Assembly (NCBI GenBank): GCA_011316305.1
Contig: SAUG01000011.1
Location: forward strand, 1 to 64,000
Origin: Rusavskia elegans
Lineage: Eukaryota; Ascomycota; Lecanoromycetes; Teloschistales; Teloschistaceae
Length of the DNA stretch: 64,000 nucleotides
Direction: 5' to 3'
Below the pieces are notes generated by a model. It ran no database searches. It saw nothing but the letters and a program-made list of their open reading frames with translations, and was not told where the DNA came from. Both the position numbers and the translations under genes were made by a program. Positions 48,300 through 58,839 of this stretch are shown here, in pieces. The stretch's first letter is position 1. Each line of letters begins with the position of its first letter.

Positions 48300-48830
48300 T
48301 CCACCTATATTTTTGTACTAATAACACTTTATATTATCTATTATATCTATATTAGGGATACCGCCTGCGAGATAAATATCTATAAAGAAAAAATCGAAAA
48401 CTAATTTATAGATTATATTTCGATGAAAATTTCTATAATAGCGATAGAAAATATAGCGACGGGCGACGGCAGAGATAATAACAGAAATTAACGAACGATT
48501 TGTTCTAAACTAGATAGTTATATGAAAAATTCAATATTTATTATTATTAAAAAATATTTTTATTCAATTTTTAAATTTGATTTTAATATTCGATAAATAT
48601 ATTGAACGTTGGTAGACTGGTATCGAAGATATAGTAAATAAACGATTATTCTAATTAAAAAAAAATTCAATTTTTAAAACTTTAATTTAAATCTGTTAAA
48701 ATATACGACAAGTCGACAATCTAAATAGATCCAGGTTATAGTTATTTAGAAAACTTTCAGAACTTATAGATTATATAATCCATTCCATATCTTTATAGAA
48801 AAGCGATATTAGAATCTAATACCGAGGGGT
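48300..48830. other. Short AT-rich RIP-like island
   Basis: About 530 bases dominated by TA with no open frame, between a GC-rich stretch at 48100-48290 and the SDR pseudogene. Probably the remnant of a repeat. It may be the source of RIP leakage into the adjacent gene. Confidence 0.65.
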
Positions 48831-48907
48831 AGAGTTCCCATCAGGGTGAGAGATGACGTTGTAAAGCCGCGCACTTCCTTTCCTACCTCATATCTGAAAG
48901 CTACGGT

Positions 48908-49938
48908 TTGGACAGTCGCATTGCATTACTGTTATCGAACCTTGTCTGTCAATCCTTCAGCCGCGAAAAGTTAAGAGCGAGCAAAAACCAGAACATAGCT
49001 ACCACCTTTACCACACCTGCCAGGAAGCTTACCTGGCAAATCACTGGCTGCTCTTCTGGATTCGGCCTTGCACTTACTCGTATCGTACAGGCACCTGGGC
49101 ACAAGCTCATCGCAACTTCGCGTAATCCATCCAAAACCCCAGATCTGTTCCCCCTAATCGAAACCAACGGCGGGAAATGGCTGGAGCTCGACGTCAACGA
49201 TCCTACCAGCCCCCGCTTCGTCGACAACCTCGAGCAGTCAGGCATCGAGATCGACGTTCTTATTAATAATACCGGCTATTCTATCTTCGACCCCGTCGAA
49301 TCTACCGCCGAAGAGGAATTACGTACTTAGATAGAGACGCTCTACTTCGGCCCTCTGCGTCTGATCCGGGCCGTGTTACCTTACATGCGACAGCGGAAGT
49401 TCGGTGTTATCGTTAATTTCAGCAGCGGTGCTGTCCTCGATGGCAATCCTACTATAGGAGCTTATGCTGGAGCTAAAGGGGGGCTCGATGGTAAGATACT
49501 ATTGCGTGTGCTATGCTTGATGAAGCAATTCTGATATAGGCTCTTGTAGATAGCTCTTACTAAGATCCTGGCAAAAGAGGTCGCTCTATTCAATATTCGA
49601 GCCTTGACTGTCGTCCTGGGCACTTTTAATACCAACTTTGGCAATGCGGCTGTCTTCCGCAAGAACCCCTTTCCGGAAGAATACCGTGGGTCGTTCTCCG
49701 AGAAGATGATCCAAGCTATCTCTGCGGGCAAAGTTCCAGTAAACGGTGACAATACAAGGCGATGAAGGCGGTCTACGAAGTCGTCGTGGGCGAGGGTGCC
49801 GGTACTGGCTACGAGGCGGAGAAGTTCCTCCCGTTAGATAGTGATATGACGGTTCGTGTGAAGGGTATACAGGATGCTTTTGCGCACAGCCTGGAGGTTT
49901 TCAGACATGTAACTAATAGCGTCGATATTGATAAGTGA
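48908..49938 (+). pseudogene. Second short-chain dehydrogenase/reductase, disrupted
   Basis: The plus strand encodes an SDR of a different subtype: WQITGCSSGFGLALTRIV (nucleotide site), IDVLINNTGYSIFDPVE, VIVNFSSGAVLDG, IGAYAGAKGG (YxxxK), and after an intron (49492-49555) LTKILAKEVALFNIR. A TAG at 49328-49330 lies between EELRT and IETLYFGPLR, where a Gln codon is expected (CAG to TAG, RIP type). Near 49755 a base is missing from an A run: the frame ends in NTRR, while the shifted frame continues MKAVYEVVVGEGAG to a stop at 49938. Two independent lesions point to a pseudogene next to the AT-rich island. Confidence 0.8.
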
Positions 49939-50096
49939 ACTACAGGCGGTGCTTGAGAGTTTATCTACAAGGTTCGGAGTCAGAGGTATAGGCTGAATAT
50001 TGGAAGCGGCGGTTTACTTGAATGTCCCTGGAGCTGCAAGCGAGCCTGCTACCTTCGTATTATTTCATTTCCTCGCTAACGAGATTCAATGATACC

Positions 50097-50540
50097 CTAC
50101 ACAGCTATTGGTGATCTCCGAACTCTGACCACCTCGTACCGAGCAACTGTCAACAGCTGACGCCATTTCGCTTCCGTCCTCTCCTCGCCCGCCACTACAA
50201 CTATCACGGTCAAGTCGTTCGCAGTAGTATAGAGATATACGAGAGCATCCGAGACAATATAATCGTAGATCAAAAGTATACTATAACCCGGAATCAATAC
50301 CTCCCTCTGCTTCTCCAAGATCCTGCCCGCCGCTCGGTCAGCCTAGACATAAAGCACACCGTGCAGGTAATTTACTCGAGCTCCTGAGGTAAGGCTACTT
50401 GGCAGCTTTCTCCCTGCACCCTAATACCAAGATCGGGCAAATCTTACTGTAACTAGCCTGGAGCGTGAAGGAATCGTAATTCGGCTTACTAACGACTTCC
50501 GGTCGATCCTGCAGATACAATCGAGTAGTAGTCTGCAAAC
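50097..50540 (-). pseudogene. O-methyltransferase relic, C-terminal half
   Basis: Minus-strand peptides in family order are LQDRPEVV (SAM-binding loop type), VNYLHGVL followed by a stop where Trp would be expected (TGG to TAG), and then GRILEKQREVLIPGYSILLI, YDYIVSDALV, AGEERTEAKWRQLL and YEVVRVRRS. This matches the C-terminal catalytic domain of fungal SAM-dependent O-methyltransferases (methyltransf_2 type). Frame breaks between the blocks and lack of an N-terminal half mark it as a relic. It sits beside the terpene cluster and may have been a tailoring step. Confidence 0.6.
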
Positions 50541-50673
50541 CTATGTTGGGGGGACAACAGGGCTAAGGCAGAACGAGAGAGATTATTGACTATCGAAGGC
50601 GTTGTTGCTCAGATCGAATGACTGGTATCCGCTATCATCGTCATATCAATCTTATATTGCGGACTTCCACCAT

Positions 50674-50985
50674 CTAATATTGGAAATCCTCCACCTCTTC
50701 TAGCACATTATAATCTGAGCTCTCTCGAGCCTCAGCTGCTGCAGATACCGACGGAGTTGCTGGATACCTGGTGGTCGCGGTACCGGTGGTGGAGTTTGTG
50801 ACTGCAAATTCGAAGGCAGTGGTTTTGGGTAGGGAGACTACATTACTGTATTCGTAGTTGTATAACCCAATCAAGCCCTTTGGATGCTCTTCACATGCCT
50901 TTTCAAGATGTGCAGGGTTAGTGAACGATTTGGCGAAATAGAGGCTGGGGCAGAGAAAGCAGCGGGTGGAGTGTAAAGGTTCCAT
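50674..50985 (-). CDS. Hypothetical protein, 103 aa
   Basis: The ATG at 50985 opens a 103-codon frame starting MEPLHSTRCFLCPSLYFAKS. A CFLC pair and a HLEKACEEHP segment might form half of a zinc-binding site. The rest is Thr/Ser-rich with an acidic tail (VLEEVEDFQY). No family recognised. Confidence 0.4.
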   Translation of the reverse strand: MEPLHSTRCFLCPSLYFAKSFTNPAHLEKACEEHPKGLIGLYNYEYSNVVSLPKTTAFEFAVTNSTTGTATTRYPATPSVSAAAEARESSDYNVLEEVEDFQY

Positions 50986-51282
50986 TAGCAGGTATTGAGG
51001 ACGAACGAGAGAGGTCCCTGGGAGGGATGACTTTCAAGAAAGGTTGCGATGGTGGTGAGACCAGCTTGGAGCCAATGATTCGATACTAGAACCGAGACAG
51101 AAGGAAGAAAAGGGAACGCAGGCGCCGGTAATAGGTCTGGGGGGAGGTAGTAACTCAAAATAACCCCCGAACATCCCAGCGGCTTCCCCAAAGTTCTTTG
51201 TTATCTTCCAAATTTTTACCTTTCCTTCATCATGTATGCCGGAACATATATTGTCCGTCAAACATTGTTTGCATCTTGCTTC

Positions 51283-51510
51283 TCAGGAGTTGTAGCATTG
51301 CATGTCATCTAACATCTTTTGAATCTCCTGCCAGGTCTTGTCTTCCCGGTATCGCAGCAACTCCAGGACTTCGGTCGGATCCCCGTCGAAATTCAAGTCT
51401 TGATCCTCTTCAGCTTGAAGTGTGCCGCTCGGCTTGAGAGTCCGACAACTTGGATGATGCTCTGTGAAGTGTCGATGAACTGTGGCGGTGGCGCGACGAC
51501 GGAGATACAT
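51283..51510 (-). CDS. Small hypothetical protein, 75 aa
   Basis: The ATG at 51510 opens a 75-codon frame. Residues 1-35 are basic. The end, TEVLELLRYREDKTWQEIQK followed by MLDDMQ, resembles a short helix-turn-helix of Myb-like type (W-x-E-I). It may be a fragment of a larger gene. Confidence 0.4.
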   Translation of the reverse strand: MYLRRRATATVHRHFTEHHPSCRTLKPSGTLQAEEDQDLNFDGDPTEVLELLRYREDKTWQEIQKMLDDMQCYNS

Positions 51511-51831
51511 CAGGCCTAACAGCTCCGTCCTTGTCTCTGACTGTCAGTCTTGTGGCTAGACATCGAGTTCATTCTCAATTGCGCCACTTCTGATGGGAGA
51601 CTACTCTGGATCCTCACGCGTGGCTCGCTTGCAAAGGTCAGAGGTTGTTGCATGATAAAAATTAGACTACACTTATCAGTCTGCTCGCGGCGAGCAGAAC
51701 TGTTCGGATACTTCGACTCAGCGGATTAAGTACTCTATACCTCGACTGCCAGCTAAACACAAAACGCAGATATCCCGCCAAGTCTCTGATTCGTGATCTA
51801 GCTTTGGGGGTAGTAATACCTGACCGTTCCG

Positions 51832-53164
51832 TCATGAAGGTCCGCATGGTACTGGAATGTTGTACGTTCGTAGAGAAGGAATTCCCCATCGTTTCATCCA
51901 ATCCGAGTTTGCGACGTCTTTCGCAGTCGCTCGTTTCTCTGGTTTGTATTCGAACATGGCTCTAAGCATTCGTTCCAGACTCTCCGCCTCCTCGACAGAG
52001 AAATCAGGATCATTCTTCCTCCCCATACGTTGGATACGTTCAGACAGCGGCATCGACTTCGGTGCTTGACAGCGTTTCATATCTGTTCTCCACGATCCAT
52101 CCTCCAAGAAAAAGTCCCCTCGAGCTTTCCATATCTGCCACCAGTCTTGCGGGGGAGGGCCAAGAGTGCTGATCATTTCAGAGATGACGTGATCCCTATC
52201 TGCAAAGAAACCTTCGAAAAGCTGTCGTTCGCCCATGATCTCATGGATGGAACATGCCAATGTCCAGACATCGGCGGGAAAGCCAAGTGAACCCTTCGCG
52301 AATGTAGTTTCGGGAGGAAGATAAAGCACTGGGGAGTGTAAGTCCTCTCTGGGTGAGATATCGGTGTTGAGCCAAGCTTCGCCGAAGTCAGATATGCATA
52401 TACGTGGATCGCTCACGTCTTCGCAATAGGTTCCCAACCAAACTGGCATAACAGAATACGACGGTGCTCCCGGGCCAAGTGGAGCACCGTCGACCCTGTG
52501 GACTTTGGTTTCTCGTGGTGGATCGAACCTCTGGTAAATTTCTTCGGTAGACATCGAATCGATTTGAGGTAAGGTGAAGAGGATATTTCTGGGGTGTAAG
52601 TCTTCGAGACGTTTAGTCTCGAGCTCCCAAATGGTTGACAGGAATTGCCTTACCGCCATGGATGACGCCTTGTTCGTGGATTTCTTGCAGTCCCATTATT
52701 ACTTGGGCAGCGATAGCTCGGGAAACCTGCAATGGGAACATCCAAGGATGATCCAACTTGGAGTCTCCGAGATTGCACCGAGTAGGCTTAGTAGCTATAC
52801 AGAGATGTCGGCCATTGGGCCCATCGATGTAAAATTCGTCGAGTAAGGAGGCGACGAATCTAGTAGCACCTTCTTTTTGACTAACTCTCTGACTCAGATG
52901 TCGTAAAATTCGGCCCTCTGCGCTGATTTCCGACTCGCGTGCAACGAGCACTTTCAACGCCACGTACCGGCTCATTTGGGTATCACGGGCGAGCCAGACG
53001 GTAGAGTAAGAGCCCCAGCCAAGCTTGTGTATGATATGATAGCGTCCGTCTGAGTAAGAATCTCCAATATTGACTGGATGATACCCTCCCGGCTGGTACA
53101 CTTCTAGGTCCTCTACCTCTTCGTGTTTCTCATAGGAAAGTTTATGGTATGATTGTTGTGACAT
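51832..53164 (-). CDS. SRPK-like serine/threonine protein kinase, 426 aa
   Basis: Two exons (52654-53164, 51832-52601) with a 52-base intron give 426 aa. The start is ATG 53164, preceding the SRPK-typical YQPGGYHPVNIGD segment. Kinase motifs: LGWGSYSTVWLARD (Gly loop), YVALKVL (VAIK Lys), and a catalytic loop HGDLHPRN formed across the splice, where the Asp codon is split. Then come ISDFGEAW (DFG), LYLPPETTF, PADVWTLACSIHEIMG and the C-lobe EYKPEKRATAKDV. All catalytic residues are present, so it should be active. This SR-protein-kinase-like group is strongly expanded in some fungi, and targets of such dispersed copies are unknown. Confidence 0.93.
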
Positions 53165-54022
53165 GGTTCGAACTGGGAGCTTTGGGCGCGTCTGAGGGTT
53201 TACAAATAGTAAAGAGCGATGGCTGAAACAATTTCGCTAGTCCATGATTTAGTAATGCTGCGCTTTCTGAATACGATAAGCCTACTGACAATGCCAGAGT
53301 TCGCAAACAAACTTCTGGGGAAAAGATGAGGTTGCATAAGTATTTGGAATGACCGAGTACCAAAATTACACGGCTCCCTATTCGATCAGGAAGTAAAGAT
53401 TGTTGGAAGTATAAATATCGTTGGACGGATACATAGCCTCTGGATAAGCGCTGAAGGCCGAGCCGCTTACCGCAACACCCAATCAACGTCTGTCGGTGAA
53501 ACGCGCTAGTCGCAGAGCTTACGCTAAGCCCTTTGGCTTGAATCTCACTCACCAATTGTATCCCCGTGTGGGTGACCGACACAAGCGACTGATCTTGTAC
53601 TGGCAACCCTTGCACTTCGAACCCCTAGCGATGACATCCCACTCACTATTCAACCGCCACGAACAGAATGGTAGCGGTTGAGCATATGTCTTTACTTATT
53701 TTAGAAACTTAGCGCCGTGTCCAGGGAAGCGTGTGAACAGCACAGCGAATTGATAAACACATGAAGCAATCTGGATCACGCGGTGAAAGCTGTTGCCTAA
53801 CAGGCATCAACATCTGTCGGCGGACCATTGCGGACCAAGGCGCCGAAGTCGGAGCAATCAGGATGTTTATGGATGCGGCATGAACATGCATCTTTCTACG
53901 TCCTGGACTTAGTCCTCTTGTAACTAAACTCCAAGATACTTGCATCATCTTTATTACACGAACATCAAGCCTCCATAAGCCCCTATTACTACGTCCAATT
54001 CCTTCATTCATTTCATCTCGTG
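53165..54022. other. Intergenic, nothing recognised
   Basis: Promoter side of the kinase gene. Minus frames at 53142-53615 and 53709-54011 have no motif. Confidence 0.4.
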
Positions 54023-54692
54023 ATGGCTTCGAAAGCAGTCACCTACGTGTGGAAGATTCCACGTCCTGTCATAGACGAACAAGCGCGCGTTCTGATGGCC
54101 ACTGCTTATCAGATAGCGACCAAGACCGACGTAAGTAAATCTTGGGGCTCTTTTACCCATCTCCCCTGGTTTTTGGGGCTATCACTGGCAAGCTGGGCAT
54201 TCCGTGTCTTGACTGGTGTCATTCGAGACCCTCCGTTGCGCTGCCGTGCCACTGTTTGAGACACACCACCACGTCAATCCCATCCGTAACGCCCCAGACA
54301 ATTGTATCAGTTGAAAGACCAGCATGCTGACTCCGAAGTCTCCTGCAGCCTCATGTGACCACTATCCTTGTCCGGTACGATACCTCTACCAAAAATCTAC
54401 AGACCAAGAGCCCTAACAACCAATCAGATCTCCAATTCACGAGTCAACCTGGAGAAACGGGCAATGGGAGAAAGACGATCCACACCAGACTGTATGCGCG
54501 AAGAACGCCGCTCAAGAGCAGCAGAAGGTGCACGAAGCTGCACATGGATACACCAGGAGTATGCATGATGCCACGTTATTGCGGACTGCCCCGAGCGGAT
54601 ACGTCAAGGCGGATAACACCAAGGACCGTCGAGGCAAGGATATCTGGCCCGGTGGCCTACAAGCCGAGGTCATCATGCACCAGGAACCTTGA
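54023..54692 (+). CDS. Small hypothetical protein, two exons
   Basis: The ATG at 54023 opens MASKAVTYVWKIPRPVIDEQ, running to a GTAAGT donor at about 54131. A second open stretch, TWRNGQWEKDDPHQTVCAKN and onward to IWPGGLQAEVIMHQEP, ends at TGA 54690-54692 and reads like real protein. The acceptor is uncertain (a site near 54446 keeps the frame). No family recognised. Confidence 0.45.
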
Positions 54693-54990
54693 TCCTGGGT
54701 TCATGTAGTCACTCGAATTACACACCACCTTCTCCCATATTAGCTTCCCACTTCTTTCTTCTTTGGCAGCACTCACTTCTGACAAGCCCGCGTGGGCTCT
54801 TTGCTGTACATTCACAAAGCCAGTGCCATGGAGCTTGGTATCGAGCCGACCGCCAGTACTGATCTTATCCATCTAGTATGACAAGCATGAGTCACATTGA
54901 TTTAGTTCTTCATGCGCAATGAAGTCGTGCAAGTCTGTTCCTTACAGCATGTCAAGCATCAACTACCATTTTACAACACGAGTCCCCTGC

Positions 54991-55019
54991 ATCATGTCCG
55001 CCATCGAGACCCTGCATCA
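54991..55019 (+). repeat. 29-bp copy of an internal kinase segment
   Basis: Identical at 28 of 29 bases to 55632-55660 inside the kinase gene (the stretch encoding MSAIETLH). It lies 278 bases upstream of the kinase ATG, a likely trace of a partial local duplication. Confidence 0.8.
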
Positions 55020-55268
55020 AGAAAGACTTCTGCTGACAATAGCGCGTTACCCGACACAGACGAACGAAACGCTAGCGCGAAAACCTCGGCTCGTGACGTG
55101 TCTATTAGTAAGCCACGCGCTGGGCTTTCAATGGCTGACTACCTTCTCGACAGTTAAACAGCCTTCTTTATTTTTCTCTGCTTCTGAGCACTATCCTCAC
55201 AGTTCACGTCATCCATCTAAAACTCCGGGGATAATATCGCCCTTAGCTGCTTGATTTCAGAATCCTCA

Positions 55269-56102
55269 ATGGGTTGGCTAACAAACCCTGATGGCACCCT
55301 CCTACAATACTTGATGGAAGACGTTCTTGGGATGGGCAGCTTCGGTATCGTCCTTCGACGCGGAAAGAATGCTCTGAAAATCGCCAAGTTGAGAAGTCTA
55401 TCGGGCTACTCGGAGGAAGAAAAAGCAGTCTTGGAAAACGACAACGAAAGCAATCTTGAATGTCTCGAGACGGAGAAAGCCGTCTACGGAAGAGTGTCAC
55501 CCTTTCCCGGTATCGCTGAATGTATCGAAATCTCTGACGAGGGGATACTTATAGCATGCTACGATGGAGGCAATCTCGAGGATTATATCAGGACCCATCC
55601 GAAGCCAGAATCAGCAAGACAAATCCAATGGATCATGTCCGCCATCGAAACCCTGCATCATTTCCACCGATGCAATATCCTGGTAGATGATATTGCTCTG
55701 CGGAACATGCTGATAGCAGACGATCTGTCCATCAAGATGATCGATTTTGGCTATTGCGTTCTTTTCCCACCAAATGCGGATATTACTAAAGTCGAAGACG
55801 AGCATGGCTTGACAGTCCAAGGCGACATTTTCCATCTTGGCAACTTGATCTACTCTATCGCAGCCTGGGAGAAATTCCACTTCGAGCTTTATCCTCATCT
55901 AAGATATGAACGTCCTCCTGCCAGCGAGCTACCGGATCCGATGCCACTGCTATTCGGAGAGCTCATCCGAAAGTGTTGGACGGGGGAGTATTCTGACATG
56001 CAGCAACTTTTGGACGATGCTGCGAGGCATAGCGGTGATCTGCTTCATGCAGGGAAGAAAGAAGACAAGGGTGACGCGCAAGTTCATGTTGAACTGCTAT
56101 GA
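55269..56102 (+). CDS. Small protein-kinase-like protein, 277 aa
   Basis: The start is taken at ATG 55269; the longer frame at 55251 begins with TTG. An upstream exon ending at a CAG just before 55261 is also possible. Kinase elements: VLGMGSFGIVLR (Gly loop), NALKIAK (catalytic Lys), VDDIALRNML (the DxxxxN catalytic loop, with VDD instead of HRD), and KMIDFGYC (DFG). The activation segment is short and runs directly into QGDIFHLGNLIYSIAAWEKF. The HRD-type His/Arg and the Lys of DLKPEN are missing, while Asp, Asn and DFG remain, so activity is possible but atypical. Such compact kinases are common and highly variable in filamentous fungi. Confidence 0.8.
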   Translation: MGWLTNPDGTLLQYLMEDVLGMGSFGIVLRRGKNALKIAKLRSLSGYSEEEKAVLENDNESNLECLETEKAVYGRVSPFPGIAECIEISDEGILIACYDGGNLEDYIRTHPKPESARQIQWIMSAIETLHHFHRCNILVDDIALRNMLIADDLSIKMIDFGYCVLFPPNADITKVEDEHGLTVQGDIFHLGNLIYSIAAWEKFHFELYPHLRYERPPASELPDPMPLLFGELIRKCWTGEYSDMQQLLDDAARHSGDLLHAGKKEDKGDAQVHVELL

Positions 56103-57517
56103 TGTATCTCTGCAGCAGCGATGCGTCAACTCTGTGTGAAGAAGTCATACATAATACATCGCCAACATATACTACGTACCAAGTCAGTCTCCAAAGTCGA
56201 GCCCAATACAACATATCGTGAATGGTATTATACGGCCCAATCACATCGACTCGCTACCCGCTCGACGACTGGTGCCTAGATTAGGCTCGAGCGTCTGATC
56301 CAAAGTTTTCCTCGAGCGCTGTTACACCTTCCATTACATTCTACTTGGCCTGACTGGCTACAAAAGGTATGGTACCTTGTTCTGTACTGCAGTATTGCTC
56401 AATCTGCTTCTTGTAGGGAGTTGGCATGTTATGCGCCAGCCAACATCCACCCTGTAACCTTTGTCGGATTACTGAATACCGCTGACCGTATCCAGAGTCC
56501 CCTACAAGTTCCAGAAAATATCGCAACCCACAAGCCATGTGTTGGCTTCTTCACCCAGCACCTACCATCTACACCTGTCAGCACAGAGTCAACATTCCAC
56601 CTACAGAGGAAATGCTCCCCTGCCCCGCCGCTATCACTCGAGGGAGCAACCGAAGAGCTTATCCAGACTTGGAAAGCTTCTACTAGGAAGCGAGAGCTTT
56701 GGCCCACTTGCAAAGCCAGACGCAAGGAAGGAAAGAAGGACGATGACAAAGAGGGTCGAGACGGCGGAAAGCGATCATCGATCATGAGTGGAAATACTGC
56801 TGGACCTTCTGTCAAGGTTGGAGCTTAGCCAGCATGGTAAGGATATATTGACTGCATGTCGTTGGAAAGCAGGAATTTTGACGTCGCTGCTCCAGGCCCT
56901 TGCTTAGCCTGCAGTACAGCTCTCATCTGCATTGGGCCCTTCAGATCTACCAATTCCAGAATCTCGGACAACTCTTGAACTGCCGCTCAGGTAGATCTTT
57001 CGGAGTGCGAAATCATTGCCTTTACCGTCATCATCTTCGTCACCAAAGCCATCCCCAACTTCTGCCTCAATAGTCAACTTGCAGAAGCCGTACGAGCCTT
57101 GGGTTGGTTGCCCTTTGCGGAAAAGTAAGAGATATTCCTTTCATTGGAATTCTCTTCGTAAAATGGGCCGTGTAGACGCCTCAAGGATGTTATTCCCATG
57201 GCTCAAGTACTGGCATCGAAAGATCATGTCGATATATAAACGCGAGTCGGTATAGATATTATCCGAGTGACTCACCCAGTCGTGCGTTACACGGTGACAA
57301 ACTATAAATGCTTCTCATATAAAGCTTTTAAACTTTTCTCTTTCCCTCTAGCCAACAACCAACATCAGTGCATCTTCATCACTTCATCTGCCTCAGCACT
57401 ACCAGCTCACCACGACAGGAACAAATCTTCGAATCCATCACACCACAAACACACGCTATCGACCGATATCAACCATCATCAAACCCTCAAACACATATAT
57501 TGAGAATTCATTCAAAC
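56103..57517. other. Intergenic with an uncertain frame
   Basis: A plus frame (56421-56828, 135 codons, basic Lys/Arg-rich end) and an opposing minus frame (56429-56815) overlap; neither has a motif. TATAAA-like boxes near 57303 and 57319 lie about 200 bases before the microprotein gene. Confidence 0.4.
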
Positions 57518-57646
57518 ATGGCACCACGATCGAGATGGGAATGCTGCCGCTGCGGCTTCGATTGCAACGAGTACGGCGAATGGCTGTGCGGAAATTGCGA
57601 TCACGAGGAATGCGACTACTGTGAAATTTTTTACAAATACCTCTAA
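57518..57646 (+). CDS. Cys-rich microprotein, 42 aa, zinc-ribbon-like
   Basis: ATG 57518 opens a 42-residue protein, MAPRSRWECCRCGF then NEYGEWLCGNCDHEECDYCE. Nine Cys lie in a W-x-C-C-x-x-C ... C-x-x-C-D-H-x-x-C-x-x-C arrangement suitable for one or two zinc ions. The open frame extends further upstream (from 57368), but that part is low-complexity Ser/His/Thr and probably 5' UTR. TATA-like boxes about 200-215 bases upstream fit the short start. It resembles small fungal Cys-rich proteins of unknown role. Confidence 0.65.
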   Translation: MAPRSRWECCRCGFDCNEYGEWLCGNCDHEECDYCEIFYKYL

Positions 57647-58839
57647 TGCAGGCTCGGGATGGTAGCTATTTCGGTATGGGTGTTGGGCCTAGGCAAGATT
57701 GAGAACATTAGGCAGTGTCAATATTTTTTTGTTATGGCTTAGCATGCGTTCTTCCATCTCAACAACATACTTTCCTACTATATCGCGGCCCCTACTCGCT
57801 GCTTCGTTCTGATCCACTTACGCTGCGTATTCGGTGCCAGATAATCTTGAACCTATATCGAACGCCATGCAAGTCCAGACCCAAATGTAGTACAAATTCC
57901 ATCGCCACTCTACCCAAAGCGTATCCCAAGCCCCAACGGGTGACGAGGTATCCTTTCCATCGTCTGCCAAATTTGTATCCGCTCTCTACTTATCAGACAA
58001 GTCGTGTCCTTTACATCCTCTTACAAAAACACTGGTGGTAAGAGGTGGGGTACCTCGTTACAAGATACCCATAATATTATCCGGCTAGCTTCTATAAAGG
58101 CGACTGCTTTTCCCGAAAGTAAAACCCTTTCGTATATTTTCCGAACACGCTTGTGTCAAAGAAGGACTCATCAGTGTCAATGCAGACTATAGAGAAGACC
58201 TCCAAAAAGCCCTATAGATACTAAAAACCGTCCCTCCTACTAGAGTTGTACTTCAATTCTGGGAATAGCAACGCTATATCAAGTTGTGAACGACTGTAGC
58301 GATTCAGCTGACGTTGTATTCCCTCTACACAAGCAAGCTGTTTACAAATGTGTGTCCGTTGTACTCTATGTTGCTTTCTCGTATAGTTTGGCTACGCTAC
58401 AGATTTGCGTCAGATCGGACATGTCCAGCGGTGATATATAACAGCAGTCGCCAGTGTAAGAGGTTGCAACAGTGGTCACTACCTGGATCCAACGTATCCT
58501 CCATACTCGATGGAAATGGGTATACGATATGGATGCACGACGAGAATGTCAACATCCAGAACCACCTCTTAATCAGCTAAAATACGCACCAGCATCCTGT
58601 CAATATTGGCCCCCTTTTTTGGTACGGCCTTGAGTCTAATATACTTCGAATTCTGTGAAACGCATCCAAAAGCTGACTCAATGTGACTTTGTATCCAGCC
58701 TCGTCATATCGGAGGCATATCTTCAAAATAACAACCAAGAACGCACGCACATCGATAACAAAGCCGCCCACTGAAAGCCGCTAGACTCGATCATCTTCCA
58801 GATTCCAGACCCACAAAATTTCTTTTCAAAGATCAAAAG
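57647..58839. other. Intergenic, no supported gene
   Basis: About 1.2 kb between the microprotein and the 3' end of the ankyrin/TPR gene. Frames up to 108 codons on the plus strand are without motif. Confidence 0.4.

Noticed and set aside
53160..53180. GGTTCGAACTGGG as a tRNA B box
   Set aside because: Lies at the kinase start codon region, with no A box and no acceptor stem.
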